From contig CAWHPS010000033.1 of the NCBI GenBank assembly GCA_963831235.1, positions 186,001 through 250,000 on the forward strand: a DNA stretch of 64,000 bases. The letters run 5' to 3'. The notes under the pieces are model-generated. The model did not search any database and was not told where the DNA came from. It worked only from the letters and a program-made list of their open reading frames with translations. Positions within the stretch are counted from its first letter, which is position 1. Every line of letters begins with the position of its first letter. Positions 27,488 through 36,368 of this stretch are shown piece after piece. Position numbers and translations under genes: made by a program. The DNA is from CAWHPS01 sp963831235 (GTDB lineage: Bacteria; Fibrobacterota; OXYB2-FULL-49-7; JAEUSG01).

Positions 27488-28484
27488 TCTGAATCTGTTT
27501 CAGAGCATCGGCAACCTCAGAGGCTGAAATGCCTTCCAGACATTCAAGTGTATTGTTTTTACACTTGTCAAGGCCAATTGCCGTGCATGGACGGCAGGAA
27601 AGAGGTTTTTCAAGGACAATGTTTTTTGCCCGGAAGGGAAAAAAACCAAATTCCCGTTTTGTTGATCCGAATATCGCGACAACCGGGATTTTAACCGCTG
27701 TTCCAAGATGCATAAGTCCCGTGTCGTTTGTTACAATTGCCCTGCAACGTCTTAGAACTTCTCCTGATGTTGGAAGTCCTGTCTTTCCCATAAAATTAAT
27801 AACGCGATTAGGGAAGGCTTTTACAAGTTCCTCGCCCAATTCTTTTTCGCTCTCCTCGCCCATTACCACAAATCTGTTGTTTGGAAGCAATTCTATAAGT
27901 TCGATGAAACGTTTTGCCGGCCATCGTTTTGTGTACCAGCGGGCGCCAGGAGCAAGTGCGACAGGTTCTTTTTCAACCAGATGATGTTTAAGAAGAATGT
28001 CTTTTGCCTGTATCACGGACCGCGGGCTTGCAAAAAAATCAAGCCCCATGCCATCATCGGGTACTCCATATTTTTCAAGCGACTTCAAATACCTTTCAGG
28101 CACTGATAATGTTTTCTTCAATAAATTTATTTTGAACCTGGTTAGGAGTATTCTTCGTATTGAATGTTTGGGAAAGCGGGTGACCGAAGGGCCAAATAAA
28201 AACGGTACCAGAATCAAGGTCCTTAAATTCCTATGCAAATCAACAACGAGATCGTATTCACTTCGGATCATCTTTCTTAAACTCAACAATTCTGATAAAT
28301 CGCCTTTTTCCAGTTTTATTATTCTGCTTATATAAGGATTTTGATCGATAAGAGGCGCATATTGTGTTTTTGTGAGGAAATCTATTTTAGCAAATGGAAA
28401 GCGCTTCGATAAACCCCGCAAAACAGGTGTTGCAAGAAGAATGTCTCCAAGAGAACTGAGTCGTATGACTAGGATCTTATCCAT
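27459..28484 (-). CDS. ADP-heptose:LPS heptosyltransferase-like GT9
   Basis: Glycosyltransferase family 9: KILVIRLSSLGDILLATPVL at the N-terminus and TNDTGLMHLGTAVKIPVVAIFG, the sugar-nucleotide site, near residue 240. It probably adds heptose to the lipopolysaccharide core at the inner face of the membrane, consistent with a Gram-negative envelope. It overlaps the upstream methyltransferase gene by 16 bases. Confidence 0.88.
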   Translation of the reverse strand: MDKILVIRLSSLGDILLATPVLRGLSKRFPFAKIDFLTKTQYAPLIDQNPYISRIIKLEKGDLSELLSLRKMIRSEYDLVVDLHRNLRTLILVPFLFGPSVTRFPKHSIRRILLTRFKINLLKKTLSVPERYLKSLEKYGVPDDGMGLDFFASPRSVIQAKDILLKHHLVEKEPVALAPGARWYTKRWPAKRFIELIELLPNNRFVVMGEESEKELGEELVKAFPNRVINFMGKTGLPTSGEVLRRCRAIVTNDTGLMHLGTAVKIPVVAIFGSTKREFGFFPFRAKNIVLEKPLSCRPCTAIGLDKCKNNTLECLEGISASEVADALKQIQITESLPLSS

Positions 28485-29071
28485 GACAAAAATGGGTTTC
28501 CAAAGATTGTAAAAAGAACCGAGATTGATGTTATGATAAATATGCTTAAAAATGTCTTCCGCTCGTTTGCAAAAGCCACTGAAGCATTGAAACCCACGGT
28601 TGAAGGTTCATTGTATTTTCTGAAGCCGGGGAAAAAACGCGGCACACATTCTTTGTAACGAAGGTAAACTTCGCCGAATTTCTTTTCCAAAGTGGCTTCT
28701 TCAAGAGCAACAATGAAATGATACTGTAATGAATAAAGAAGAAGAAAAAATATAAGGGTCCATGGTATTAGAGCATCCATGGCAACACAGGCCCCAAGGG
28801 AAATAAGAAAGTTGCCGGCATACAACGGGTTTCGTATGATGCTAAAAGGTCCTCCGGTAACAAGTACATCAGCTCCTACATTTCTTGTGCGGGTAATAAA
28901 TCCGGCATATCCGACACCCCATATACGTATGGCTTCACCGATAAGCATAAAAAAAACGCCAGATATAACGGTCATCCATGAAGGCCTGGCAAAGGCTAAA
29001 ATAACAAGAAGAAATGGAACAGGGGTAAAACTTCGTGCCTTGAAAAAAAAACTGCCGATTCGTTCTGTCAT
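28469..29071 (-). CDS. ICMT/PEMT-like membrane methyltransferase
   Basis: A 200-residue integral membrane protein with about five hydrophobic segments. GGPFSIIRNPLYAGNFL and the later FGEVYLRYKECVPRFFPG are the SAM-binding signature of isoprenylcysteine or phospholipid methyltransferases. The acceptor is unknown. An unusual C-terminal extension ends in one more hydrophobic helix. Upstream of the GT9 gene in an apparent two-gene operon. Confidence 0.78.
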   Translation of the reverse strand: MTERIGSFFFKARSFTPVPFLLVILAFARPSWMTVISGVFFMLIGEAIRIWGVGYAGFITRTRNVGADVLVTGGPFSIIRNPLYAGNFLISLGACVAMDALIPWTLIFFLLLYSLQYHFIVALEEATLEKKFGEVYLRYKECVPRFFPGFRKYNEPSTVGFNASVAFANERKTFLSIFIITSISVLFTIFGNPFLSWIRS

Positions 29072-29217
29072 TAGATTTCCTTTTTATTGAAAAATAGTTA
29101 TACGTTGATACTCCATAAAAGTGTAAAAGATTAATTTTAATAATTTCATATAATTACGTTGAAGTTATATGGCAATATTAATTTAATTTTTATTCAAATA
29201 AATTCAAGGAGAATGAA

Positions 29218-30570
29218 ATGATACAGTTCGAGAAGCTCCAGGTCCCTAAAACCGGCGATAAAATTACTTATTCGAACGGGATTCTTTCAATACCAGACAA
29301 TCCTATTATTCCATTCATAGCTGGTGACGGAATGGGTCCGGATATCTGGAATGCGACCAAAAGGGTAATAGATGCTGCTGTTGAAAAGGCTTATAATGGA
29401 AAACGTAAAATCGAATGGCTGCGTGTATATGCAGGACTCGATGCCATGCCAATTTATGGGAAAGACAATATTCTTCCAGATGATACTGTAAACGCAATAC
29501 GTGAATACCTTGTTGCCATCAAAGGCCCACTTACAACTCCTGTCGGGGGCTTTCCGTTCGTATGCATGACTTGCGCCACAGAGCAAGGCGAGCCTGATCA
29601 TAAACGCCCTGAAAAGTGCGTTAAATGCGGGTCCGAATGGATCGCCAAACGCTTTCGTTCCATGAATGTCACATTACGGCAGAAACTCGATCTCTATGCC
29701 TGCGTAAGGCCGGTCAAGTGGATACCTGGAGTTCCATCACCTGTCAAAGAACCTGAAAAACTCAATGTTGTAATCTTTCGAGAAAATACGGAGGACGTTT
29801 ATGCGGGCATTGAATTCGAGAAAGGCCGTCCGGTAACCCAGGAAGTCATAATTTACTTGAGTGAAAAGATTGGAAAAAACATTCGGCCCGACAGCGGTAT
29901 TGGAATTAAACCCATAAGCGTCACATGCACAAGGCGAATCGTTGATAAAGCAATCCGATTTGCCATTGATCATAATAAACCAATGGTAACACTTGTGCAT
30001 AAAGGTAATATCATGAAATTTACAGAAGGCGCGTTCCGTGATTGGGGTTACGAGCTTGCGCGCGAAAAATATCCTGATAAAGTGGTGACTGAAAAAGATC
30101 TATGGGACAAGCACAATGGTAAAATGCCCTCAGGCAAAGTCCTGCTCAATGATCGCATTGCTGACAGCATATTCCAGCAGGTCTTGTTAAGACCCGCAGA
30201 ATACAGCGTCCTTTGCACACCTAATCTTAATGGTGATTATCTATCCGATGCCTGTGCAGCCCAGGTAGGAGGGCTTGGAATGGCGCCTGGTTCAAACATA
30301 GGCGAATCAATAGGCCTTTTCGAAGCAACACACGGCACAGCCCCTAAATATGCCGGCCTCGACAAGGTAAATCCAGGCTCGCTTATTTTGTCAGGCGTGC
30401 TTATGCTTCAGTATATGAAATGGGACGAAGCAGCCGCCCTTATTGAGAAGGGCCTTACAAACACAATAAAGAAAAAACTGGTTACTTATGATCTTGAACG
30501 CCAGATGCAGGGAGCCAAAGTACTTAAAACATCTGAGTTTGGTACTGCAATTATCGAAAACATGAAATAA
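29218..30570 (+). CDS. icd: Isocitrate dehydrogenase (NADP) with a Cys4 insertion
   Basis: TCA-cycle enzyme, isocitrate to 2-oxoglutarate. VAIKGPLTTPVGG, SMNVTLRQKLDLYACVRPV (substrate Ser, Asn and Arg residues), FRENTEDVYAGIEF, LVHKGNIMKFTEGAF, LNGDYLSDACAAQVGG and FEATHGTAPKYAG all match bacterial Icd. Odd: between VGG and SMNVTLRQ there are about 35 extra residues with CMTC (116-119) and CVKC (134-137), a likely zinc ribbon inside the substrate-binding loop region. AAGGAG precedes the ATG. mdh follows after 28 bases. Confidence 0.95.
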   Translation: MIQFEKLQVPKTGDKITYSNGILSIPDNPIIPFIAGDGMGPDIWNATKRVIDAAVEKAYNGKRKIEWLRVYAGLDAMPIYGKDNILPDDTVNAIREYLVAIKGPLTTPVGGFPFVCMTCATEQGEPDHKRPEKCVKCGSEWIAKRFRSMNVTLRQKLDLYACVRPVKWIPGVPSPVKEPEKLNVVIFRENTEDVYAGIEFEKGRPVTQEVIIYLSEKIGKNIRPDSGIGIKPISVTCTRRIVDKAIRFAIDHNKPMVTLVHKGNIMKFTEGAFRDWGYELAREKYPDKVVTEKDLWDKHNGKMPSGKVLLNDRIADSIFQQVLLRPAEYSVLCTPNLNGDYLSDACAAQVGGLGMAPGSNIGESIGLFEATHGTAPKYAGLDKVNPGSLILSGVLMLQYMKWDEAAALIEKGLTNTIKKKLVTYDLERQMQGAKVLKTSEFGTAIIENMK

Positions 30571-30598
30571 TATTTTTCCAATACAATTGGGGTAAAAC

Positions 30599-31534
30599 AT
30601 GTCTCGAAAAAAGATATCTTTAATCGGCGGCGGACAAATAGGTGGAATGCTTGCATATATTATATCCCAGAAAGAGCTCGGCGATGTTGTAATTTATGAT
30701 ATCCCTGAAAAAGAAGGTATGGTCAAGGGAAAGGCTATTGACATAATGGAACTTATGCCGGTTACAGGGCGGGACGCAATCCTTTCCGGAACAGGAGACA
30801 TCTCAGGTATTGCGGGTTCTGATGTTGTAATCGTAACAGCCGGAATTCCAAGAAAACCCGGCATGAGTAGAGAGGATTTGCTTAAGATAAACCTTGGCAT
30901 AATAAAAGACGCCGCATTGAATGTCAAAATACATTGTCCCTCCGCATTCTGTATAATTATAACAAACCCTCTTGATTCCATGGTTTACGCTTTTCAGAAG
31001 ATTTCGGGATTGCCCGTGAACATGGTTTGCGGCATGGCAGGCGTTCTTGATTCCGCCAGGTTCAGGGCTTTTATTGCCATGGAACTTAACGTCTCGGTCA
31101 AAGATATTCAGGCGCTTGTTTTAGGCGGCCACGGCCCCACAATGGTGCCTCTTACAAGACTTGCCACAGTTGGCGGGGTTCCTGTCACTGAACTAATACC
31201 CGAAGAACGGCTGAATGCCATTGAGGAACGAACAAGAGAAGCGGGCACCGAGATAGTTAAGCTTTTCGGCAACGGCAGCGCGTATCACAGTCCTGCAGCT
31301 TGTGCGGTTTCAATGGCTGAAAGTTTTCTTCTGGACCAGAAGCGGGTTCTTCCATGCGCTGCATTCTGCAAAGGTGAGTATGGAATAAAAGATCTTTATG
31401 TCGGAGTTCCGGCAATAATCGGTGGCAGGGGAATAGAGAAAATCATCGAGGTTAAGCTTTTACAAAAAGAAAAAGCGGAACTTGATAAAACAATAGAGGC
31501 AGTTCGTCAATCCGTAAAAGAGGTGAATCTGTAA
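30599..31534 (+). CDS. mdh: Malate dehydrogenase (LDH-like type)
   Basis: NAD-dependent malate/oxaloacetate interconversion. The Rossmann start is ISLIGGGQIGGMLAYI; the substrate Arg is in GIPRKPGMSRED; GVLDSARFRAFIA and VLGGHGPTMVPL (catalytic His) are clear. Length 311 matches MDH type 3. Directly downstream of icd, so two TCA steps are probably co-transcribed. Confidence 0.95.
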   Translation: MSRKKISLIGGGQIGGMLAYIISQKELGDVVIYDIPEKEGMVKGKAIDIMELMPVTGRDAILSGTGDISGIAGSDVVIVTAGIPRKPGMSREDLLKINLGIIKDAALNVKIHCPSAFCIIITNPLDSMVYAFQKISGLPVNMVCGMAGVLDSARFRAFIAMELNVSVKDIQALVLGGHGPTMVPLTRLATVGGVPVTELIPEERLNAIEERTREAGTEIVKLFGNGSAYHSPAACAVSMAESFLLDQKRVLPCAAFCKGEYGIKDLYVGVPAIIGGRGIEKIIEVKLLQKEKAELDKTIEAVRQSVKEVNL

Positions 31535-31546
31535 TTCTTGCCTGGC

Positions 31547-31831
31547 TTATGCATGGGCAACACGGCGGTTCCACTTAATAGGTTCAAGGGATAATCGATA
31601 TCCGATGGCGCGGCTCGCTTTAAGATAAGTCATTATATTACAGTTTTCACCGTTTTCAAACCTGGAATACTGTTGCTGAGTCAGATGTGCCTTCTTCGCA
31701 ACATATGTTTGAGTTCCCCCTCTTTTCTTACGCTCTTCATTCAGCCGAAATGCCAGTTCAAGAAGTTCCTTGTATTCTTTGAATTTTAGATCTTTAAGCT
31801 GTTCTTTCAGGTACTTGTCAAATGATGTCAT
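31547..31831 (-). CDS. HigA-like XRE antitoxin
   Basis: About 94 residues from ATG 31831, with AGGAGG seven bases upstream. GTQTYVAKKAHLTQQQYSRF is a Cro/CI-type helix-turn-helix, and the C-terminus (YLKASRAIGYRLSLEPI) is common in HigA partners of Gp49/HigB toxins. The toxin upstream is broken, so it may now act only as a repressor. Confidence 0.78.
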   Translation of the reverse strand: MTSFDKYLKEQLKDLKFKEYKELLELAFRLNEERKKRGGTQTYVAKKAHLTQQQYSRFENGENCNIMTYLKASRAIGYRLSLEPIKWNRRVAHA

Positions 31832-32012
31832 GGTCAAGCCTCCTTATCGTATTTACATTGTATTGTTTGAGAAAAGCATTTCTGTATTCCTTTGCGAGAA
31901 CAATCTCCTTTATTGGAACCTTGTCCGATGTTTTCACAAAATCATGTGTCAGAATAATGTAATCCTGATAACAGAAAAAGTAGAGAATCCGGGTTTGGTC
32001 GCCGGACAGCTT
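31818..32012 (-). pseudogene. HigB/Gp49-like toxin remnant
   Basis: A frame without a suitable start reads KLSGDQTRILYFFCYQDYI, then LTHDFVKTSDKVPIKEI and LAKEYRNAFL, the C-terminal half of a RelE-superfamily HigB toxin, and stops at 31818-31820 inside the antitoxin start. The N-terminal half is missing or scrambled beyond 32012. Confidence 0.65.
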
Positions 32013-32342
32013 GTCTGGACGATCCGATGAACTCTGAGTGGAGAAGTATTTACATTCAAGAATTATTGGAAAATAGAGCGATGATTGACCGCTTCTTTAT
32101 TCCGACTCCTTTCAAGCAGCTTCATTTTTCCTTGTAATCCTTCGCAATCTTTCAAGTTTTAATCATTGAAATAACTGATGATTAACCAGAAATTGATTAT
32201 TACAGGTATTCTTTCAAAAAGGATTGCTGAGTCTAAAGCTTGTTAGAAAAGGCATAATTAACTCATTAATTGATTACACTTTATTTAAGCTTTGGTTAAT
32301 AATCGCTTGCTAATATCTACTAAACAAGGATATATTGTTTAC
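32013..32342. other. Gap before cassette 3
   Basis: No gene seen. The frame of the toxin remnant stays open a short way but shows no toxin similarity. AT-rich inverted repeats are weak (AATTAA-4-TTAATT near 32258) and not comparable to the clean palindromes before the other two cassettes. Confidence 0.4.
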
Positions 32343-33230
32343 ATGAAGATTAGCGGAGCAGTTAACATATACTTATATTTTGATTACAGGCATTACCTCG
32401 GAGATTTCTATAATGCGGCTAAAAAACAAACTCGAACATTTTCTTACCGTTTTTTTTCTAAACGTGCTGGCGTCAAAGCGCCAAATTTTCTTCAATGGTT
32501 AATTGAAGGCAAGAGAAATCTTACTCTTAAGTCGCTCCCCGGCGTAATACGGGCGCTTGGATTGGATACTAATGAAGCTGAATATTTGAAAACTCTTGTC
32601 TTTTTTGAAAATGCAGAGACAATTCAAGAAAAATCCCAGCATTTCCTTGGGCTTATTAAAACTGGAAAGCCATTTGTAGGAAAAGAACTCATTGAAAAAC
32701 AATATCTGCACTATAATAAATGGTACAATAGCGCAATACGGGAACTTTTGAATATCTATGATTTTAATCCCGAAGAAAAATGGGCCTACCGTAAACTTGG
32801 GCGAGTTCTTCTTCCATCTATAAGCGAAAGCCAGGCAAGACAGTCAATTGAGCAACTGCTTGCGCTTGGTCTTGCAATTAAAGATGGCAAAGGATTCATT
32901 AAGCCAGCGGATAACGCTATTTCCACAGGGGACGAAGTGAAGAATATGTTAATACGTCAATTTCATCAAGCTATGATCACGCTTGCCGGTGGTTCTCTGG
33001 ATCGAGTCCCCAAAGAACAACGTGATATCTCAAGCTTAACAATGTCCATATCCGATGATTGTTTTAATCTAATTAAAAAGGAAGTACAACAATTCAGAAA
33101 ACGTATTATGGAGCTAATCACAAAAGATAACACCCCCAATAATGTTTATCAGCTTAATTTTCAATTTTATCCTTTAACCAATAAATGTAAAATGAGGAAG
33201 GCTTTAAGCCATGGCACGATTCATCGTTAA
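32343..33230 (+). CDS. TIGR02147 family protein (cassette 3)
   Basis: Third paralogue: YLYFDYRHYLGDFYNAAKK start, SYRFFSKRAGVKAPNFLQWL and IEGKRNLTLKSL in the helix-turn-helix-like block, VYQLNFQFYPL at the end. ATG 32343 is preferred by alignment with the paralogues; the frame extends 17 codons upstream. It overlaps the following lipoprotein gene by 20 bases. Probable regulator of that gene (inference). Confidence 0.85.
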   Translation: MKISGAVNIYLYFDYRHYLGDFYNAAKKQTRTFSYRFFSKRAGVKAPNFLQWLIEGKRNLTLKSLPGVIRALGLDTNEAEYLKTLVFFENAETIQEKSQHFLGLIKTGKPFVGKELIEKQYLHYNKWYNSAIRELLNIYDFNPEEKWAYRKLGRVLLPSISESQARQSIEQLLALGLAIKDGKGFIKPADNAISTGDEVKNMLIRQFHQAMITLAGGSLDRVPKEQRDISSLTMSISDDCFNLIKKEVQQFRKRIMELITKDNTPNNVYQLNFQFYPLTNKCKMRKALSHGTIHR

Positions 33231-34194
33231 CCTAGCAATTATATTTTCTGGCCTGACGCTTTTTCCACTTCTTATCGGATGCGGAAAGGGTAAAGACGTG
33301 GCGGGCGGCAGTGTTACTGAAACTGGAAATGCACTGGTAGGCTTTGTCCAAGATGTAGTTGGAAACCCGGTGGCCAATGCTAAGGTGTGCATTTACAAGA
33401 CAAATATTACAGAAGACTCCGTAAATAAAAATCGACCCGATCCAGTAATAATAGTTGACTCCATGTATACTGATGGCCAAGGCCAATTCCACTTTCTCGG
33501 TTTAAGACCTGGAATTTATTCTATTGATGGAAGTATGTCTTCCGCTAATCTATTTGCTGCAAAAAAGGGCATATTTTTTGATTCAACCCGGACAGTCACG
33601 GACACCCTTGTATTAAAAAGAGCTGGTACAATAAGGGGTCTGGTTTATAAGGGTGCAAATATTGCACCGTTTTCTTTAAGCGGGTTTATACTTGTCAACA
33701 TTGAAGGATTGTATAATCATTTGACAATAGCAGATCCATATGGTCAATATACAATTGGCGATATTCCGGAAGGCGTTTATACATTGGGATTTTATAGCAA
33801 TGATAATAATTATTTAAACCTATTTATTGATTCCATCCGTGTCATTCCAGATTCAATAACCAATATTACATTGGTTACATTGGCGGAAAGTCCCAATGCG
33901 CCTCCTCCACGGCCAACCGGCTTTACAGCCCAATATGATACTGCTAATGGTTTGGTATATTTGAGATGGAATCAGTTGAAATTTACTAACCTGCTTGGGT
34001 ATAAAATAATCAGAAAAATACAATACAATGAGTCTCTTGGTGATGAATCGCCTGTTTTATTGGATACGTCTTATGTTGATACGGTTTCTGATCTCATAAA
34101 TAACTCAAAGGTCATCTATTTACTGCATTCCATAGACAAAGCATATAATGAAAGTTTAAATGCAGGTCCCATTGAATTTGTCATTAAAAATTGA
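33211..34194 (+). CDS. Lipoprotein with regulatory-like domains and Fn3-like end (cassette 3)
   Basis: The signal ends in LLIGC (Cys at residue 24), followed by GGSVTETGNA at 32-41, the cassette motif. Two carboxypeptidase-regulatory-like folds follow (VDSMYTDGQGQFHFLGLRPG and IADPYGQYTIGDIPEG). The C-terminal part (LRWNQLKFTNLLGYKIIR) resembles a fibronectin III domain. Expected at the cell surface. A BNR-propeller protein gene follows after 42 bases. Confidence 0.8.
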   Translation: MARFIVNLAIIFSGLTLFPLLIGCGKGKDVAGGSVTETGNALVGFVQDVVGNPVANAKVCIYKTNITEDSVNKNRPDPVIIVDSMYTDGQGQFHFLGLRPGIYSIDGSMSSANLFAAKKGIFFDSTRTVTDTLVLKRAGTIRGLVYKGANIAPFSLSGFILVNIEGLYNHLTIADPYGQYTIGDIPEGVYTLGFYSNDNNYLNLFIDSIRVIPDSITNITLVTLAESPNAPPPRPTGFTAQYDTANGLVYLRWNQLKFTNLLGYKIIRKIQYNESLGDESPVLLDTSYVDTVSDLINNSKVIYLLHSIDKAYNESLNAGPIEFVIKN

Positions 34195-34236
34195 GATTAA
34201 TACAAAGGCAATTTTATTCAAAAAAAGGAATACTTT

Positions 34237-36342
34237 ATGAAGCGCTACTTAGCACAACTTGTTATTCTTATTGGAATACTCGTTTTTTTCCAACCGCCAG
34301 CCAATGCTCAATGGGCGCAAACGCAAGGACCTTATGGTGGTTATATAATGGCTCTTGAAACAAGTGGAGCCTCTGTTTTTGCAAGAACTATAGATGGTGA
34401 TATTTTTCGTACTACGGATAGTGGAGCAAACTGGACAAAAGTTACATCTGGTCTAACCGTTGGCTTTACTGATAATTTTGCGGTATGTGGCCCGAACCTT
34501 TTCCTGGGTGCCCGTAATGAAGGTATTCTGCGATTTAGTACTACAGATACGGTATGGTTAGCTGCCAATTCCGGGTTAACGTATTTGGATATTCAGGGTC
34601 TTGCCGTAAGTGGAATGGCTCTTTTGGCTTTAACTGACTCCGGTGCCCTTTTTCGTTCAACGAATAATGGCGAGATTTGGACACAAGTTAATAATGGTTT
34701 CAAACTCAGCCAAATCTATACACTTGCTGGAAGAGAATCTACTTTAATGGGAATCTATAATAACTCGCTTTACAGATCTATCGATAGTGGGATAACATGG
34801 ACTTATATTGCTTCCGGAATAACAAGTGATTTCCAATCGTTTGCTCTGTGCGAGTCAATTCTTTTTGCAGGAACCTATCACAATGGAATCTTCCTTTCGA
34901 AAGATAGCGGGATAACCTGGACAAAAACCGGTGTAATGTTACCTGCTACCAACCAAAATTATACTCTTAAAGTAATCGGACCAATTCTTCTTGCTGGATC
35001 TGTGGAAAGCGGAATATATCGTTCCACTGATAATGGAGAAACATGGACCCAGGCCAATAATGGATTGACAAATATTGATGTTGAAGCGCTTTCCGTTTAC
35101 GGTCCCTTTGTTTTTGCAGGGACTGGCGGATCAGGTGTTTTTTGTTCATCGGATAGTGGTAAAACCTGGGTCCAATTCAGTTCCGGTATAACAGCCACAT
35201 ATACAACCTCTCTTGCCAACAACGGTTCAAGTCTTTTTGCTGGTACGCATGATGACTTATATCGTTCCAAAGATAATGGAAACTCATGGACAAAAGTCAA
35301 TTACGAGTCATCAAATTCCGCATTTCGTGCAATGATAGCAAGTGGTACCAGTCTGTTTCTTGGAACAGATAAAGGTGTGTCGCGTTCAAATGATGATGGC
35401 GTTACCTGGTTACAAATCAATTCAGGACTTCCAAGCAATGTGTCCCCTATTTCCCTCACAATAAATGGATCTACTTTGTTTACGATGACAAACGGGAGCC
35501 CTGTTGCCATCTATCGTTCAACTAATAGTGGAGATAGTTGGCAGCAGTGCAATATAGGATTTAAGTATATGTCTTCTGTTGGATGTCTTGCTGTGTGTGG
35601 TTCTGTTATTTTTGCGGGAACTCAAATGGAAGGAATTTATCGTTCCACGGATAACGGCGCTACTTGGACGCATGTACCTTTGGATTCAACTGTTGAAATA
35701 TCTTTTAATAATGATGTTCGCTGTCTTACAGCAAACGGTTCAACGCTTTTTGCTGGAACAATGGGAGGGCTCTTTCGTTCCGTAGACAATGGAATTAATT
35801 GGGTGAAGATAGACCCCAAAATAAAGGCCCTTTCGTTAATAGTGGATCATTCAATTGTTTTTGCTGGAGCCTTTAATGGTGTTCATTGCTCAAAAGATAA
35901 TGGTAACCATTGGGAACAAATTAATTTAGGATTGGATGCTTCGGATATAGCTTCGAGTGTCGGAGTAAGGTCTTGTGTTTTTTCATTAGTGACAAATGGC
36001 GAAGATCTTTTTGCAGGAACAATTGCTGGCGTTTGGAAAAGGCATATATCGGAAGTGATCGCTATAGAAGAACCGGCAGCTCCCTATTCGGATGAATTAT
36101 CTCTTGCCCAAAACAACCCAAACCCATTTAATCCTACTACAACCATCAGATATAATACGGGAATTGAAAAGCAAGGGCACATTGCCATTTATTCTCTCAC
36201 AGGTCAATTAGTCTTTTCAAACAAAGTCATGGGGTGTGGTGATTTTATTTGGAATGCCGCACATCAGCCTAGCGGCATTTTCCTATGCAAATTGGGAGTT
36301 GGGGATAGAGTGGTCACGAGAAGGTTGATTTTGACCAAATAA
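34237..36342 (+). CDS. Secreted BNR/Ycf48-like propeller protein with T9SS tail
   Basis: The 701-residue product has a signal peptide cut after ANA. About a dozen repeats of the form LFAGT...YRSTDNGATWT (Asp-box/BNR) form one or two beta-propellers, as in sialidase-like and Ycf48-like proteins. The end, AQNNPNPFNPTTTIRYNTG followed by LTGQLVFSNKV, is a classic T9SS type A sorting domain. Likely exported and surface-bound; catalytic activity cannot be deduced. It may be part of the cassette-3 transcript. Confidence 0.83.
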   Translation: MKRYLAQLVILIGILVFFQPPANAQWAQTQGPYGGYIMALETSGASVFARTIDGDIFRTTDSGANWTKVTSGLTVGFTDNFAVCGPNLFLGARNEGILRFSTTDTVWLAANSGLTYLDIQGLAVSGMALLALTDSGALFRSTNNGEIWTQVNNGFKLSQIYTLAGRESTLMGIYNNSLYRSIDSGITWTYIASGITSDFQSFALCESILFAGTYHNGIFLSKDSGITWTKTGVMLPATNQNYTLKVIGPILLAGSVESGIYRSTDNGETWTQANNGLTNIDVEALSVYGPFVFAGTGGSGVFCSSDSGKTWVQFSSGITATYTTSLANNGSSLFAGTHDDLYRSKDNGNSWTKVNYESSNSAFRAMIASGTSLFLGTDKGVSRSNDDGVTWLQINSGLPSNVSPISLTINGSTLFTMTNGSPVAIYRSTNSGDSWQQCNIGFKYMSSVGCLAVCGSVIFAGTQMEGIYRSTDNGATWTHVPLDSTVEISFNNDVRCLTANGSTLFAGTMGGLFRSVDNGINWVKIDPKIKALSLIVDHSIVFAGAFNGVHCSKDNGNHWEQINLGLDASDIASSVGVRSCVFSLVTNGEDLFAGTIAGVWKRHISEVIAIEEPAAPYSDELSLAQNNPNPFNPTTTIRYNTGIEKQGHIAIYSLTGQLVFSNKVMGCGDFIWNAAHQPSGIFLCKLGVGDRVVTRRLILTK

Positions 36343-36368
36343 TGTCTATTTAAAGAAGTAGCTTTATC

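Noticed and set aside
32240..32290. An operator palindrome before cassette 3
   Set aside because: Only AT-rich 6-bp arms with a 4-base gap are present, expected by chance in such sequence and unlike the clean palindromes of the other cassettes.
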